Assembly: GCA_013364255.1 (NCBI GenBank)
Contig: CP054936.1
Span: forward strand, 6,404,353 to 6,468,352
Length of the DNA: 64,000 bases
Origin: Streptomyces seoulensis
GTDB lineage: Bacteria; Actinomycetota; Actinomycetes; Streptomycetales; Streptomycetaceae
Reading direction: 5' to 3'
Under the pieces are notes generated by a model. The model searched no databases, was not told the origin of the DNA, and worked only from the letters and a program-made list of their open reading frames with translations. Of the stretch, positions 52,687 to 63,916 are shown one piece after another (the stretch's first letter is position 1; each line of letters begins with the position of its first letter). A program made the position numbers and the translations under genes.

Positions 52687-53955
52687 GTGCCGGATACTGA
52701 GGGGATGACGAACGCCGAATGGACGCCGCTCCGGGTCGGCTTCGCCGACTGGGGACCGTACGGCCTGCTGGCCGTGGGCGTCCTGACGGCGGCCGGGTCG
52801 GCCCACGTGGTCGGCATGTCCCGGGGCGAGCTGTACCTGTCCGCCGTCCTGGTGGCCGCCGCCCTGGTCCTGGAGCCGGGGCGGCGGCGGATACTGCGCC
52901 ACCGGCCGCCGCGGGGCCGCGCCGCCGCCTTCCTCTACTTCCTGCGCTGGTCGTTCGGCTTCGTCCTCACCTGGCTGAATCCCTTCTTCGCCTTCTACGC
53001 CGTCATCGGCTACTACACGGCCACCGTGCAACTGCCCCGCAGACTGGTGGTGCCGGGTCTGTGCCTGACCGCCGTCACCATGGCCGGCAGCGAGATCGGC
53101 GGCATGCCGCCGCACGGGCTGACCCTGTGGACGGGTTTCGTCGTGGTGCTCGGCGCCAACATCGGCCTGGTCGCCCTGTTCACCCGCTTCGCCGACCAGG
53201 AGCAGAGCCGCGCCCTCGCCCAGGCCGAGACCATCGCCGAACTGGAGCGCACCAACACGGCGCTGCAGCAGGCCCTGGACGAGAACGCGGCCCTGCACGC
53301 GCAACTGCTCGTCCAGGCCCGCGAGGCCGGCGTCGCCGACGAGCGCCGGCGGCTGGCCGCCGAGATCCACGACACCCTCGCCCAGGGCCTGACCGGGATC
53401 ATCGCCCAGCTCCAGGTCGTCGCCAACGCCCCCGACCTGACCACCGCCCGCACCCACCTGGAGCGGGGCTCCGCACTGGCCCGGCACAGCCTCGGCGAGG
53501 CCCGCCGCTCGGTGCACAACCTCGCCCCGGTGGAACTGGAGGACACCGGACTGCCCGAGGCGCTGAAGTCCACGGTCGCCGCGTGGGGCGAGCGCACCGG
53601 CGCCCGCGCCGACTTCACCGTCACCGGCACCGCCGAGCACCTGCACGAGGAGGTGTCCGCCACCCTGCTGCGCATCGCGCAGGAGGCCCTCTCCAACGCC
53701 GCCCGGCACGCCCGCGCCGCCCGGGTCGGGGTCACCCTGTCCTTCCTGGGCGACGAGGTCATCCTCGACATCCGCGACGACGGCGCCGGCTTCGACCCGG
53801 CCGCCGTGCCCGCCCGCACCCGCGCCGGCGGCTTCGGCCTGGCCGGGATGCGGGCCCGCGCCGAACGCATCGCCGGCACCCTGGCCGTCGAATCCGAACC
53901 GGGACACGGCACGGCGGTCTCCGCTCGCGTACCGTTGGTGCGCCATGACCGATGA
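52687..53955 (+). CDS. Sensor histidine kinase, NarX/DesK (HisKA_3) type
   Basis: 422 aa. Four to six transmembrane helices in residues 25-185 with almost no extracellular loop, so it may sense within the membrane; then a coiled coil (about 190-215, QAETIAELERTNTALQQAL), HisKA_3 with phospho-acceptor His228 (RRLAAEIHDTLAQGLTGI) and an ATPase domain (AQEALSNAARHARA, DIRDDGAGFDP, GGFGLAGMRARA). GTG start at 52687; an ATG at 52705 is too close to its G-run. It overlaps the regulator gene by 11 nt. Co-transcribed with an ABC-2 transporter. Confidence 0.9.
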   Translation: MPDTEGMTNAEWTPLRVGFADWGPYGLLAVGVLTAAGSAHVVGMSRGELYLSAVLVAAALVLEPGRRRILRHRPPRGRAAAFLYFLRWSFGFVLTWLNPFFAFYAVIGYYTATVQLPRRLVVPGLCLTAVTMAGSEIGGMPPHGLTLWTGFVVVLGANIGLVALFTRFADQEQSRALAQAETIAELERTNTALQQALDENAALHAQLLVQAREAGVADERRRLAAEIHDTLAQGLTGIIAQLQVVANAPDLTTARTHLERGSALARHSLGEARRSVHNLAPVELEDTGLPEALKSTVAAWGERTGARADFTVTGTAEHLHEEVSATLLRIAQEALSNAARHARAARVGVTLSFLGDEVILDIRDDGAGFDPAAVPARTRAGGFGLAGMRARAERIAGTLAVESEPGHGTAVSARVPLVRHDR

Positions 53956-54586
53956 CACCACCGTCTCCCTGCTGATCGTCGACGACCATCCCGTGGTGCG
54001 GGACGGTCTGCGCGGCATGTTCGAGTCCGCGCCCGGCTTCACGGTCCTCGCCGAGGCGGCGGACGGGGTGGAGGCGGTCGAGCGGGCCGCCGCCCTCGAC
54101 CCGGACGTGATCCTGATGGACCTGCGGATGCCGGGCGGCGCGGGCGTGGACGCGATCCGCGAGCTGACCCGGCGCGGCGCCCGCGCCCGGGTGCTGGTCC
54201 TGACGACGTACGACACCGACTCCGACACGCTGCCCGCCATCGAGGCGGGCGCGACCGGCTACCTGCTCAAGGACGCCCCGCGCGACGAGCTGTTCACCGC
54301 CGTGCGCGCCGCCGCCGAGGGCCGCACCGTCCTGTCCCCGGCGGTGGCCTCCCGGCTGGTCTCCGCCGTCCGCGCCCCCGCCCCGGGCAACGAGGCGCTG
54401 TCGGCGCGCGAGCGCGAGGTGCTGGTGCTGGTCGCCCGCGGCACCTCCAACCGGGAGATCGCCCGCGAGCTGTTCATCAGCGAGGCCACCGTCAAGACCC
54501 ACCTCACCCACCTGTACGGCAAGCTCGGCGTCAAGGACCGGGCGGCGGCGGTGGCGGTCGCCTACGACCGGGGCATCCTCGGCTGA
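53945..54586 (+). CDS. Response regulator, NarL/FixJ (LuxR-HTH) type
   Basis: 213 aa. Receiver domain with phospho-acceptor Asp59 (VILMDLRMPGG), conserved Thr (VLVLTTYDT) and Lys (YLLKDAP); C-terminal LuxR-type HTH (about 150-210, LSAREREVLVLVARGTSNRE, LFISEATVKTHLTHLYGKLG). ATG lies within the end of the kinase gene. Fourth gene of the ABC/two-component module; the palindrome at 50953-50974 is its most likely local target (inference). Confidence 0.94.
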   Translation: MTDDTTVSLLIVDDHPVVRDGLRGMFESAPGFTVLAEAADGVEAVERAAALDPDVILMDLRMPGGAGVDAIRELTRRGARARVLVLTTYDTDSDTLPAIEAGATGYLLKDAPRDELFTAVRAAAEGRTVLSPAVASRLVSAVRAPAPGNEALSAREREVLVLVARGTSNREIARELFISEATVKTHLTHLYGKLGVKDRAAAVAVAYDRGILG

Positions 54587-54640
54587 GCGGCGGCCCGCGG
54601 CGGGCGTGCGCGCCGGTGCCCGGCACGGCGTGCGGGCCGG

Positions 54641-57190
<2,550 letters not shown>

Positions 57191-57355
57191 CTGGTCGGCC
57201 CCTTTTTTCGGCTGTCGCGGCTCGTTCGGCGCCGGTCCGCACCTGCGGCTTCCCTCCCGGGCGCGGCTCCCCGGCGCGTGCTCCTCCCCACTGTTCTGCC
57301 CAGAGGCGGGGTCGCACTCACGTTTCCCGGAAGCGGGCCGGTCGTTGGGCAGCCC

Positions 57356-58585
57356 GTGAGGCACGTACAACGGCGCGCACGGCGCGCGAGGGCCGTGATG
57401 GCCGCCGTACTGACATGGACGGCCCTGCTGGCCGGGGCGGCCGGCTGCACCACGGGCGGCCCGGAATCCCTCGGCCGGGTCTTCGGCAAGCCGCCCGCGC
57501 CCGAGGACGTGGTCCGCGTCGCCCCGGCCGACGGCGCCAAGGACGTCCGCCCGGGGACCAGGCTGCGGGTGCGGGTGGCCGGCGGCCGCCTGGAGTCCGT
57601 CCGGGTCGTCAGGGCCGAGGACGCGCAGGACACCCCGGTGCCCGGCCGCCTCTCCCCGGACGGCCGGAGCTGGCGGCCCGACGACGACCGGCTCGCCCTC
57701 GCCGCCAAGTACACCGTCGACGCGGTCGCCGTGGACGACGACGGGCACCGCGCCGCCCGGCACACCACCTTCACGACCTACGTCCCCGACGAACGCTTCA
57801 TCGGCTACGTCACCCCCGAGAACCGCTCCGTCGTCGGCACCGGCATGATCGTCTCGCTCTCCTTCAGCCGCACGGTCACCGACCGCGCCGCCGTCGAGCG
57901 CGCCGTGCGCGTCAGCGCCGTCCCGCCCGTGGAGATCCGCCCGCACTGGTTCGGCGGGGACCGCCTGGACTTCCGCCCCCGCCACTACTGGCGCCCCGGC
58001 ACCCGCGTCACCGTCGACCTGCGCCTCAGGGACGTCCAGGGCGCGCCCGGCGTCTACGGGCTCCAGTACAAGACGTTCGCCTTCACCGTGGGCCGCAGCC
58101 AGGTCTCCCTGGTCGACGCCGCCGCGCACACCATGCGGGTGCGCCGCGACGGCGAACTGCTGGCCACCGTCCCCATCACGGCCGGCGCGCCCGAGTCCAC
58201 CACCTACAACGGCAAGATGGTGGTGATGGAGATGCTGGACGTCACCCGCATGAACAGCCGCACGGTCGGCTTCGGCGGCGAGTACGACATCCCCGACGTG
58301 CCGCACGCCATGCGCCTGACCGACTCCGGGACGTTCCTGCACGGCAACTACTGGTCGGTGCCGGACCCGTTCGGGCGGACCAACGTCAGCCACGGCTGCG
58401 TGGGCCTCAAGGACGTCAAGGGCGGCAGCTCCGGCACCCCGGCGGGCTGGTTCTTCGACCGCAGCCTCGTCGGCGACGTGGTGGAGGTCGTCAACAGCGA
58501 GGACCGCACGGTCTCGCCCAGCAACGGGCTCGGCGGCTGGAACATGGGCTGGGCCGACTGGACGGCGGGCGGCGCGCTCAAGTAG
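57356..58585 (+). CDS. L,D-transpeptidase lipoprotein (YkuD domain)
   Basis: 409 aa. Arg-rich n-region, hydrophobic AAVLTWTALLAGAAGC with Cys31 as probable lipidation site, two Ig-like domains (about 55-250, BIg/Ldt type, VDAVAVDDDGHRA; FGGDRLDFRPRHYWRPGT), then the YkuD catalytic domain (about 255-375) with His in FLHGNYW and active Cys348 in SHGCVGLKD, and a C-terminal Trp-rich tail. Forms 3-3 peptidoglycan crosslinks outside the membrane. GTG start at 57356 with weak ribosome site; a nested ATG 14 codons in would shorten the signal peptide. Divergent from glgX. Tandem with a paralogue 180 nt on. Confidence 0.92.
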   Translation: MRHVQRRARRARAVMAAVLTWTALLAGAAGCTTGGPESLGRVFGKPPAPEDVVRVAPADGAKDVRPGTRLRVRVAGGRLESVRVVRAEDAQDTPVPGRLSPDGRSWRPDDDRLALAAKYTVDAVAVDDDGHRAARHTTFTTYVPDERFIGYVTPENRSVVGTGMIVSLSFSRTVTDRAAVERAVRVSAVPPVEIRPHWFGGDRLDFRPRHYWRPGTRVTVDLRLRDVQGAPGVYGLQYKTFAFTVGRSQVSLVDAAAHTMRVRRDGELLATVPITAGAPESTTYNGKMVVMEMLDVTRMNSRTVGFGGEYDIPDVPHAMRLTDSGTFLHGNYWSVPDPFGRTNVSHGCVGLKDVKGGSSGTPAGWFFDRSLVGDVVEVVNSEDRTVSPSNGLGGWNMGWADWTAGGALK

Positions 58586-58765
58586 CCCGGGAGGCAAGGG
58601 TTTCGGCCGGGGGGACAAGCGGTTTCCGGCAGCTGTCGAAGTTGGGACGGAACAGTGACACTTGGCGGGCGACCCGCCCCCTGACCTTGTGGTTACTATG
58701 CGCCCAAGTGCGCGTGGGACGCGCCGGGGCATGGGTCTTGACCGGCCCAGGGGAGGGGAGACGAC

Positions 58766-60025
58766 TTGAACGTGCGGCCGATATCGGGGGCGTCGGTTGA
58801 CGCGCGCGGACGCGGGGGGCGTCCGGGGCGCTGGGCGGGCAGGGGAGTGCTCGCGCTGACCACCGGGGCGATGCTGTTCGCCGTCACCGCGTGCGGCGGG
58901 GGCGACGCGGACGCGGGGTCCGGCAGGAGCGGGGGCAAGGACGGGGACGCGGAGCAGAGCAAGCAGTCGCAGGCGGTCGTCACCGTCGCGCCCCGGGACG
59001 GCGCGACCTCCGTCGACACCAGCGGCGCCCTCAAGGTCGCCGCGCGCGGGGGCAAGCTCACCCAGGTCGTCGTCAAGGACTCCAAGGGCGCCGAGGTGGC
59101 GGGGGAGATAACCGGCGGCGGCGCCACCTGGACGCCGTCCTCCCACCTCGCGGCCTCGACCAAGTACACGGTCCACGCGGTCGCCAAGGACTCCGCCGGC
59201 CGCGAGGCCGCCGAGGACTCCGGCTTCACCACGCTGACCCCGAAGAACACCTTCGTCGGCGCCTTCACCCCCGAGGACGGCTCCACGGTCGGCGTCGGCA
59301 TGCCGTTCTCGGTCAACTTCACCCGCGGCATCACGCATCCGGACGCCGTCGAGAAGGCCATCAGGATCAAGACCGAGCCGGCCGTCGACGTCGAGGGCCA
59401 CTGGTTCGGCAACGACCGCCTCGACTTCCGGCCCGAGCGGTACTGGAAGGCCGGCACCAAGGTCACCGTCGAGATCGACCTGGACGGCGTCGAGGGCCGC
59501 CCCGGCGTCTACGGCAAGCAGTCCAAGACCGTCTCCTTCACCATCGGCCGCAACCAGGTGTCCGTCGTGGACGCCGAGAAGCACACGATGAAGGTCACGC
59601 ACGACGGCAAGGTCGTCAAGACGCTCGCCGTCACCACCGGCAAGCAGGGCTACGACACCTGGAACGGCCGCATGGTCATCAGCGAGAAGCTCGCGGTGAC
59701 CCGGATGAACGGCGAGACGGTCGGCTACGGCGGCGAGTACGACATCAAGGACGTCCCGCACGCCATGCGCCTGACCACCTCCGGCACCTTCATCCACGGC
59801 AACTACTGGGGCGGCGACGCCTTCGGCAACTACAACGCCAGCCACGGCTGCGTCGGCCTGCGCGACGTGCGCGGCGGCTACGACAGCGGGGTGCCGGCCG
59901 CGTGGTTCTTCAACCACTCGCTGATCGGCGACGTGGTCGAGGTCAAGAACTCGCACGACAAGACCGTCTCCCCGGACAACGGCCTCAACGGCTGGAACAT
60001 GTCCTGGAGCCAGTGGAAGGCGTGA
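58766..60025 (+). CDS. L,D-transpeptidase lipoprotein (YkuD domain), paralogue
   Basis: 419 aa. Lipoprotein signal with lipobox AVTAC (Cys43), Gly/Ser/Lys linker, two Ig-like domains (about 70-260) and YkuD domain with FIHGNYWGGDAF and active Cys362 in SHGCVGLRD. About the same architecture as the gene at 57356, including the ending NGWNMSWSQW, so the two arose by duplication. TTG start at 58766 follows GGGAGGGGAG; a GTG two codons later is the alternative. A 17-bp tandem repeat and a terminator follow. Confidence 0.92.
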   Translation: MNVRPISGASVDARGRGGRPGRWAGRGVLALTTGAMLFAVTACGGGDADAGSGRSGGKDGDAEQSKQSQAVVTVAPRDGATSVDTSGALKVAARGGKLTQVVVKDSKGAEVAGEITGGGATWTPSSHLAASTKYTVHAVAKDSAGREAAEDSGFTTLTPKNTFVGAFTPEDGSTVGVGMPFSVNFTRGITHPDAVEKAIRIKTEPAVDVEGHWFGNDRLDFRPERYWKAGTKVTVEIDLDGVEGRPGVYGKQSKTVSFTIGRNQVSVVDAEKHTMKVTHDGKVVKTLAVTTGKQGYDTWNGRMVISEKLAVTRMNGETVGYGGEYDIKDVPHAMRLTTSGTFIHGNYWGGDAFGNYNASHGCVGLRDVRGGYDSGVPAAWFFNHSLIGDVVEVKNSHDKTVSPDNGLNGWNMSWSQWKA

Positions 60026-60068
60026 GCGCGCGGGCGGCGCGTCCCGTCCGGGAGTGACCGCCCCTCAG

Positions 60069-60153
60069 GGCACGGCCTTCGCAAGGACACGGCCCTCGGC
60101 ATGGCACGGCCCTCGGCATGGCACGGCCCTCGGTATGGCACGGCCCTCGCGAC
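60069..60153. repeat. 17-bp tandem repeat after the second L,D-transpeptidase gene
   Basis: Units of GGCACGGCCCTCGGCAT type at 60086, 60103, 60120 and 60137, preceded by a degenerate 16-bp unit at 60069. The last unit runs into the terminator stem. Noncoding. Confidence 0.85.
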
Positions 60154-60186
60154 CGGCCCGGTGTGATCGACCGCACCGGGCCGGTC
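60151..60186 (+). terminator. Terminator before the enoyl-CoA hydratase gene
   Basis: Perfect 13-bp stem GACCGGCCCGGTG / CACCGGGCCGGTC with a 10-nt loop, ending 28 nt before the next start codon. It separates the L,D-transpeptidase transcript from the next gene. Confidence 0.85.
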
Positions 60187-60214
60187 GGCGTTAGTGGTGG
60201 TTAACCTGCTTGCC

Positions 60215-60982
60215 ATGACCGTAACTCTGGAAGTCGCCGAGGGCGTCGGCACGCTGCGCCTTCACCGTCCGCCCATGAACGCGCTCGACGTCGCCACGCA
60301 GGACCGGCTCAAGGAGCTGGCCGAGGAGGCCGGCCGCCGCGAGGACGTGCGCGCCGTGGTGATCTACGGCGGCGAGAAGGTGTTCGCGGCCGGCGCGGAC
60401 ATCAAGGAGATGCAGGCGATGGACCACGCGGCGATGGTGCTGCGGGCCCGCGCCCTCCAGGAGTCCTTCACCGCCGTGGCCCGCATCCCCAAGCCGGTGG
60501 TCGCGGCCGTCACCGGCTACGCGCTCGGCGGCGGCTGCGAGCTGGCGCTCTGCGCGGACTACCGCATCGCCGGGGAGAACGCCAAGCTGGGCCAGCCGGA
60601 GATCCTGCTCGGTCTGATCCCCGGCGCGGGCGGCACCCAGCGGCTGTCCCGGCTCATCGGTCCCTCCAGGGCCAAGGACCTCATCTTCACCGGCCGCCAG
60701 GTCAAGGCCGACGAGGCCCTGACGCTGGGCCTGGTGGACCGCGTGGTGCCGGCCGCCGAGGTGTACGAGGCGGCGCACGCCTGGGCGGCACGGCTCGCCC
60801 AGGGCCCGGCGATCGCGCTGCGCGCCGCCAAGGAGGCGGTCGACGCCGGTCTGGAGACCGACATCGAGACCGGGCTCGCCCTGGAACGGAACTGGTTCGC
60901 GGGACTGTTCGCCACCGAGGACCGCGAGCGCGGGATGCGCAGCTTCGTCGAGGAGGGACCGGGCAAGGCGCGGTTCCTCTGA
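60215..60982 (+). CDS. Enoyl-CoA hydratase (crotonase family)
   Basis: 255 aa. Hydrates 2-enoyl-CoA in beta-oxidation. Both catalytic glutamates of mitochondrial crotonase (Glu144/Glu164) are present with the right spacing: Glu109 (GGGCELALCADY) and Glu129 (LGQPEILLGLIPGAGGTQRL). Oxyanion hole region VFAAGADIKEM. ATG at 60215 without a Shine-Dalgarno; TAACCT 7 nt upstream could be a -10 box of a leaderless transcript, though no -35 is evident. Stands alone just after a strong terminator. A general rather than specialised crotonase; chain-length preference unknown. Confidence 0.93.
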   Translation: MTVTLEVAEGVGTLRLHRPPMNALDVATQDRLKELAEEAGRREDVRAVVIYGGEKVFAAGADIKEMQAMDHAAMVLRARALQESFTAVARIPKPVVAAVTGYALGGGCELALCADYRIAGENAKLGQPEILLGLIPGAGGTQRLSRLIGPSRAKDLIFTGRQVKADEALTLGLVDRVVPAAEVYEAAHAWAARLAQGPAIALRAAKEAVDAGLETDIETGLALERNWFAGLFATEDRERGMRSFVEEGPGKARFL

Positions 60983-61068
60983 CGCCCGGCACGGCCCGCC
61001 GGCCCCGCCCGTCACGCGCGGTTGACGCCGCGTCCGCTCGCGTGTCCCCCGAAGGGGCGGTTTAGCCG

Positions 61069-61091
61069 GGCCTTGAGGCAACCTCAAGGCC
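61069..61091. terminator. Hairpin downstream of the enoyl-CoA hydratase gene
   Basis: GGCCTTGAGG-CAA-CCTCAAGGCC, a perfect 10-bp stem with a 3-nt loop, 87 nt after the hydratase stop. Could be its terminator. The CTTGAGG/CCTCAAG arms recall a SoxR box but are in the opposite order. Confidence 0.6.
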
Positions 61092-61261
61092 GACAGCCGG
61101 TATCGCGGGCCCCGCGCCGGGGGCCGTGCCGTCCTCGCAGGTCGGCACGGCCGCCGGGGCCGGCGCAGCCCCCGCGGCCCCGGGCGGACGCCCTCCGGGC
61201 GGCGGGAGCGCACGGGGGGCGTATTCCCCTGAACGGCCACCCGGGCCCGATGGGGGCCGCC

Positions 61262-61777
61262 ATGATGGGGGGCATGGCGGGGCTGGAGGGCATGGAACAG
61301 CCGCGGGGACAGGGGCACGCCTCCGCGGCACGCTGGTCGCCCGCGGTCGAGGACGAACGGGCGCTGACCGCGCTGGAGTCGCACGGCAATCCCACGGAGG
61401 CGGAGGTTCCGCTGCCGTCCCGCCCCGAGTCCGCGGCCACCGCCCGCCGGCTGGTCCAGGTCGTCGTCCTGCGCCACTGGGGACTGAGCCCCAAGCTGAC
61501 CGAGGACGCGGTGCTGCTCGTCTCCGAACTCGTCGGCAACGCCGTACGGCACACCGGCGCCCGGGTGTTCGGGCTGCGGCTGCGCCGCCGCCGCGGCTGG
61601 ATCCGCGTCGAGGTCCGCGACCCCTCCCGGGGGCTGCCGTGCCTGATGCCCGTACAGGAGCTGGACATCAGCGGGCGGGGCCTGTTCCTGGTCGACAAGC
61701 TCGCCGACCGCTGGGGCGTGGACTTGCTGCCGCGCGGCAAGACCACCTGGTTCGAGATCCGCACGACCGACCGCTGA
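61262..61777 (+). CDS. ATP-binding protein of the anti-sigma kinase-like family (RsbW/HATPase_c_2)
   Basis: 171 aa. After a short Gly/Met-rich N-terminus, a GHKL ATPase fold: N-box LLVSELVGNAVRHTGAR, G1-like VEVRDPSRGLP, G2 SGRGLFLVDKLADRWGVD, FEIRTTDR end. Streptomycetes carry dozens of such small kinase-like proteins; many act on anti-sigma-antagonist partners. No sigma or antagonist gene is adjacent. The start is uncertain among in-frame ATGs at 61250, 61262, 61265, 61274 and 61292; 61262 has GGGGG 5 nt upstream. Confidence 0.85.
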   Translation: MMGGMAGLEGMEQPRGQGHASAARWSPAVEDERALTALESHGNPTEAEVPLPSRPESAATARRLVQVVVLRHWGLSPKLTEDAVLLVSELVGNAVRHTGARVFGLRLRRRRGWIRVEVRDPSRGLPCLMPVQELDISGRGLFLVDKLADRWGVDLLPRGKTTWFEIRTTDR

Positions 61778-61863
61778 GGCCCGCCCGGGCCGGCCGCCGG
61801 CGTCCGGGCGTGGCCGACGCCCACGCGGCGGCCACACGTGTGAATCGCCCGTTTTCTTACCTT

Positions 61864-61883
61864 CCGCACCTTAAATGGTGCGG
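61864..61883. promoter_or_regulatory. Hairpin spanning the start codon of the NodB-family lipoprotein gene
   Basis: CCGCACC (61864-61870), loop TTAAAT, GGTGCGG (61877-61883). The ATG at 61875 spans the last two loop bases and the first base of the right arm. It could mask initiation, or be a dyad operator if the true start is the GTG at 61884. Confidence 0.45.
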
Positions 61884-62672
61884 GTGACCACCACTGATCG
61901 TCGCGGCGTGCTGCGGGCCGGCGCCGGGCTCGTCGCCGGGGGCGCGCTCGCCGCCGGGTGTTCCGCCACCGGCGCCGCCCCGCACCCCGCCGCGCCCGAC
62001 GCCCCGCCCACCGGCGCCGCCACCCCCACCCCCGTCAGCTCCGCCGCCCCCGCCCCGCGCGCCTTCCCGCACCAGCCCGCCGAGATCGCCCACGGCCCCC
62101 GCGACCGGCCCCGCGTCGCCCTCACCTTCCACGGCCAGGGCGACCCCGCCCTCGCCCGCGCCCTGCTCACCACGGCCGAGCGGCACGGCGCCCGCCTCAC
62201 CGTGCTCGCCGTCGGCACCTGGCTGGACGAGCACCCGGAGATGGCCCGCCGGATCGTGGACGGCGGCCACGACCTCGGCAACCACACCCAGCGCCACCTG
62301 GCCGTCAACGACATGTCCGAGGCCGACGCCCGCGCGGAGATCACCGGCTGCGCCGACCGCCTGCGCCGCCTCACCGGCTCGATCGGCGCCTGGTTCCGCC
62401 CCTCCCGCGCCCCGACCGCCACCGCGCTGGTCCAGCGGCTGGCCCGGGACGCGGGATACCCGCACGTGCTCTCCTACGACGTCGACTCCCTCGACTACAC
62501 CCGGCCCGGCGCCCAGGCCGTCGTCCGCACCGTCATGGCGCGGGTCAGGGGCGGCTCCGTGGTGAGCCTGCACTTCGGTTACCCCGACACGGTCGCCGCC
62601 CTCCCCGACGTACTCGCCGAACTCGACCGCCGCGGCCTGCACGCGGTCACCACCACGGAGCTGCTGAGCTGA
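61875..62672 (+). CDS. Polysaccharide deacetylase (NodB)-family lipoprotein with altered first motif
   Basis: 265 aa. Twin-arginine-like signal (TDRRGVLRAGAG) ending at ALAAGC with Cys29 as lipidation site, a Pro/Ala/Thr linker, then a NodB fold: metal motif HTQRH (His137, His141), RPSRAP, YDVDSLDY and VSLHFGYP. The first motif, normally TFDDG with catalytic and metal Asp, reads TFHGQGD (His86-Gly87), so both acidic residues are displaced or lost. The enzyme may be inactive, use another residue, or have a different substrate. ATG at 61875 sits in a hairpin; GTG at 61884 is an alternative. It overlaps the next gene by one nt (TGATG). Confidence 0.87.
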   Translation: MVRVTTTDRRGVLRAGAGLVAGGALAAGCSATGAAPHPAAPDAPPTGAATPTPVSSAAPAPRAFPHQPAEIAHGPRDRPRVALTFHGQGDPALARALLTTAERHGARLTVLAVGTWLDEHPEMARRIVDGGHDLGNHTQRHLAVNDMSEADARAEITGCADRLRRLTGSIGAWFRPSRAPTATALVQRLARDAGYPHVLSYDVDSLDYTRPGAQAVVRTVMARVRGGSVVSLHFGYPDTVAALPDVLAELDRRGLHAVTTTELLS

Positions 62673-63916
62673 TGCCACCCACCCCGCCCCCACCCCGCAC
62701 CCGGCCCGCGCCGTCCGCGCCGTCCCCCGCCCGCGCCCTCAGGACCCTGATCGCCGGCGCCGTCTGCGCCGCCGCACTGGCCGCGCTGCCCGCGTGCAGC
62801 GGGACGGACTCCGCCCACCGCGCCGACGAGGCCCTGGGCAGCCAGGCCCCCGCCCGGCCCGAACAGCCGAAGCCGGGCCGGGCCGACACCCTGCCCGGCA
62901 TGCCGCCCGTGCTGGACGCCAAGGACGCCTACGCCGCCGACCGCCCGGGCCGCCTCGCCGCGGCCGTCAAGGACTTCCCCACCCGGATCTACGTCCCCAA
63001 CACCCTCTCCGACACCGTCACGGTGATCGACCCCAGGACGTACAAGGTCACCGAGACCATCCCGGTCGGCCACCAGCCCCAGCACGTCGTGCCGTCCTGG
63101 GACCTGAAGACGCTGTGGGTCAACAACGACCTCGGCAACTCCCTGACCCCCATCGACCCGAAGACCGGCAAGGCCGGCAAGCCCGTCGACGTGCACGACC
63201 CGTACAACCTCTACTTCACCCCGGACGGGAAGTACGCCATCGTGATGGCGTCCAAGGACCGCCAGCTCGTCTTCCGCGACGCGCACACCATGGACCGGGT
63301 CAAGACCGTCCCCGTCACCTGCGGCGGCGTCAACCACGCCGACTTCTCCATGGACGGCCGCTACTTCATCGTCTCCTGCGAGTTCAGCGGCGAACTGCTC
63401 AAGGTCGACACCGCGAAGATGAAGGTCGTCGGGCAGCGGAAGCTCGATGTGCGCGGCGCGATGCCGCAGGACGTGAAGATGTCGCCCGACGGCAAGAGGT
63501 TCTACATCGCCGACATGGCGGCCGACGGACTGTGGATCCTGGACGGCGACACCTTCGCCAAGCCGGCCTTCCTGCACACCGGAAAGGGCGCCCACGGCCT
63601 CTACGTCAGCCGCGACTCGCGCGAGATGTACGTCTCCAACCGGGGCGAGGGCACGATCTCGGTCTTCGACTTCGCGAAGAACGAGCTGACCAGGAAGTGG
63701 CGGCTGCCCCAGGGCGGCAGCCCCGACATGGGCGGCGTCTCCGCCGACGGCAGGGTGCTGTGGCTGTCCGGGCGCTACAACTCCGAGGTGTACGCCATCG
63801 ACACCCGCAGCGGGAAGCAGCTCGCCCGGATCAAGGTCGGCAACGGCCCGCACGGCCTCGCCGTCTACCCGCAGCCGGGCCGCTACTCGCTCGGCCACAC
63901 CGGCATCTTCCGCTGA
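62672..63916 (+). CDS. YncE-like beta-propeller lipoprotein
   Basis: 414 aa. Signal peptide with lipobox LPAC (Cys42), linker, then about seven YVTN-type propeller repeats (IYVPNTLSDTVTVIDPRTYK, LYFTPDGKYAIVMASKDRQL, FYIADMAADGLWILDGDTF, MYVSNRGEGTISVFDFAKN, LWLSGRYNSEVYAIDTRSGK). Repeats of this kind form binding scaffolds on the cell surface; no catalytic motif. The start overlaps the stop of the NodB-family gene, so the two lipoproteins are probably made together. The last 84 nt of the window hold no further gene that I can support. Confidence 0.9.
   Translation: MPPTPPPPRTRPAPSAPSPARALRTLIAGAVCAAALAALPACSGTDSAHRADEALGSQAPARPEQPKPGRADTLPGMPPVLDAKDAYAADRPGRLAAAVKDFPTRIYVPNTLSDTVTVIDPRTYKVTETIPVGHQPQHVVPSWDLKTLWVNNDLGNSLTPIDPKTGKAGKPVDVHDPYNLYFTPDGKYAIVMASKDRQLVFRDAHTMDRVKTVPVTCGGVNHADFSMDGRYFIVSCEFSGELLKVDTAKMKVVGQRKLDVRGAMPQDVKMSPDGKRFYIADMAADGLWILDGDTFAKPAFLHTGKGAHGLYVSRDSREMYVSNRGEGTISVFDFAKNELTRKWRLPQGGSPDMGGVSADGRVLWLSGRYNSEVYAIDTRSGKQLARIKVGNGPHGLAVYPQPGRYSLGHTGIFR

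Noticed and set aside
61069..61091. SoxR-type operator
   Set aside because: SoxR boxes have CCTCAAG on the left and CTTGAGG on the right; here the order is reversed with a 3-nt loop, which fits an RNA hairpin better.
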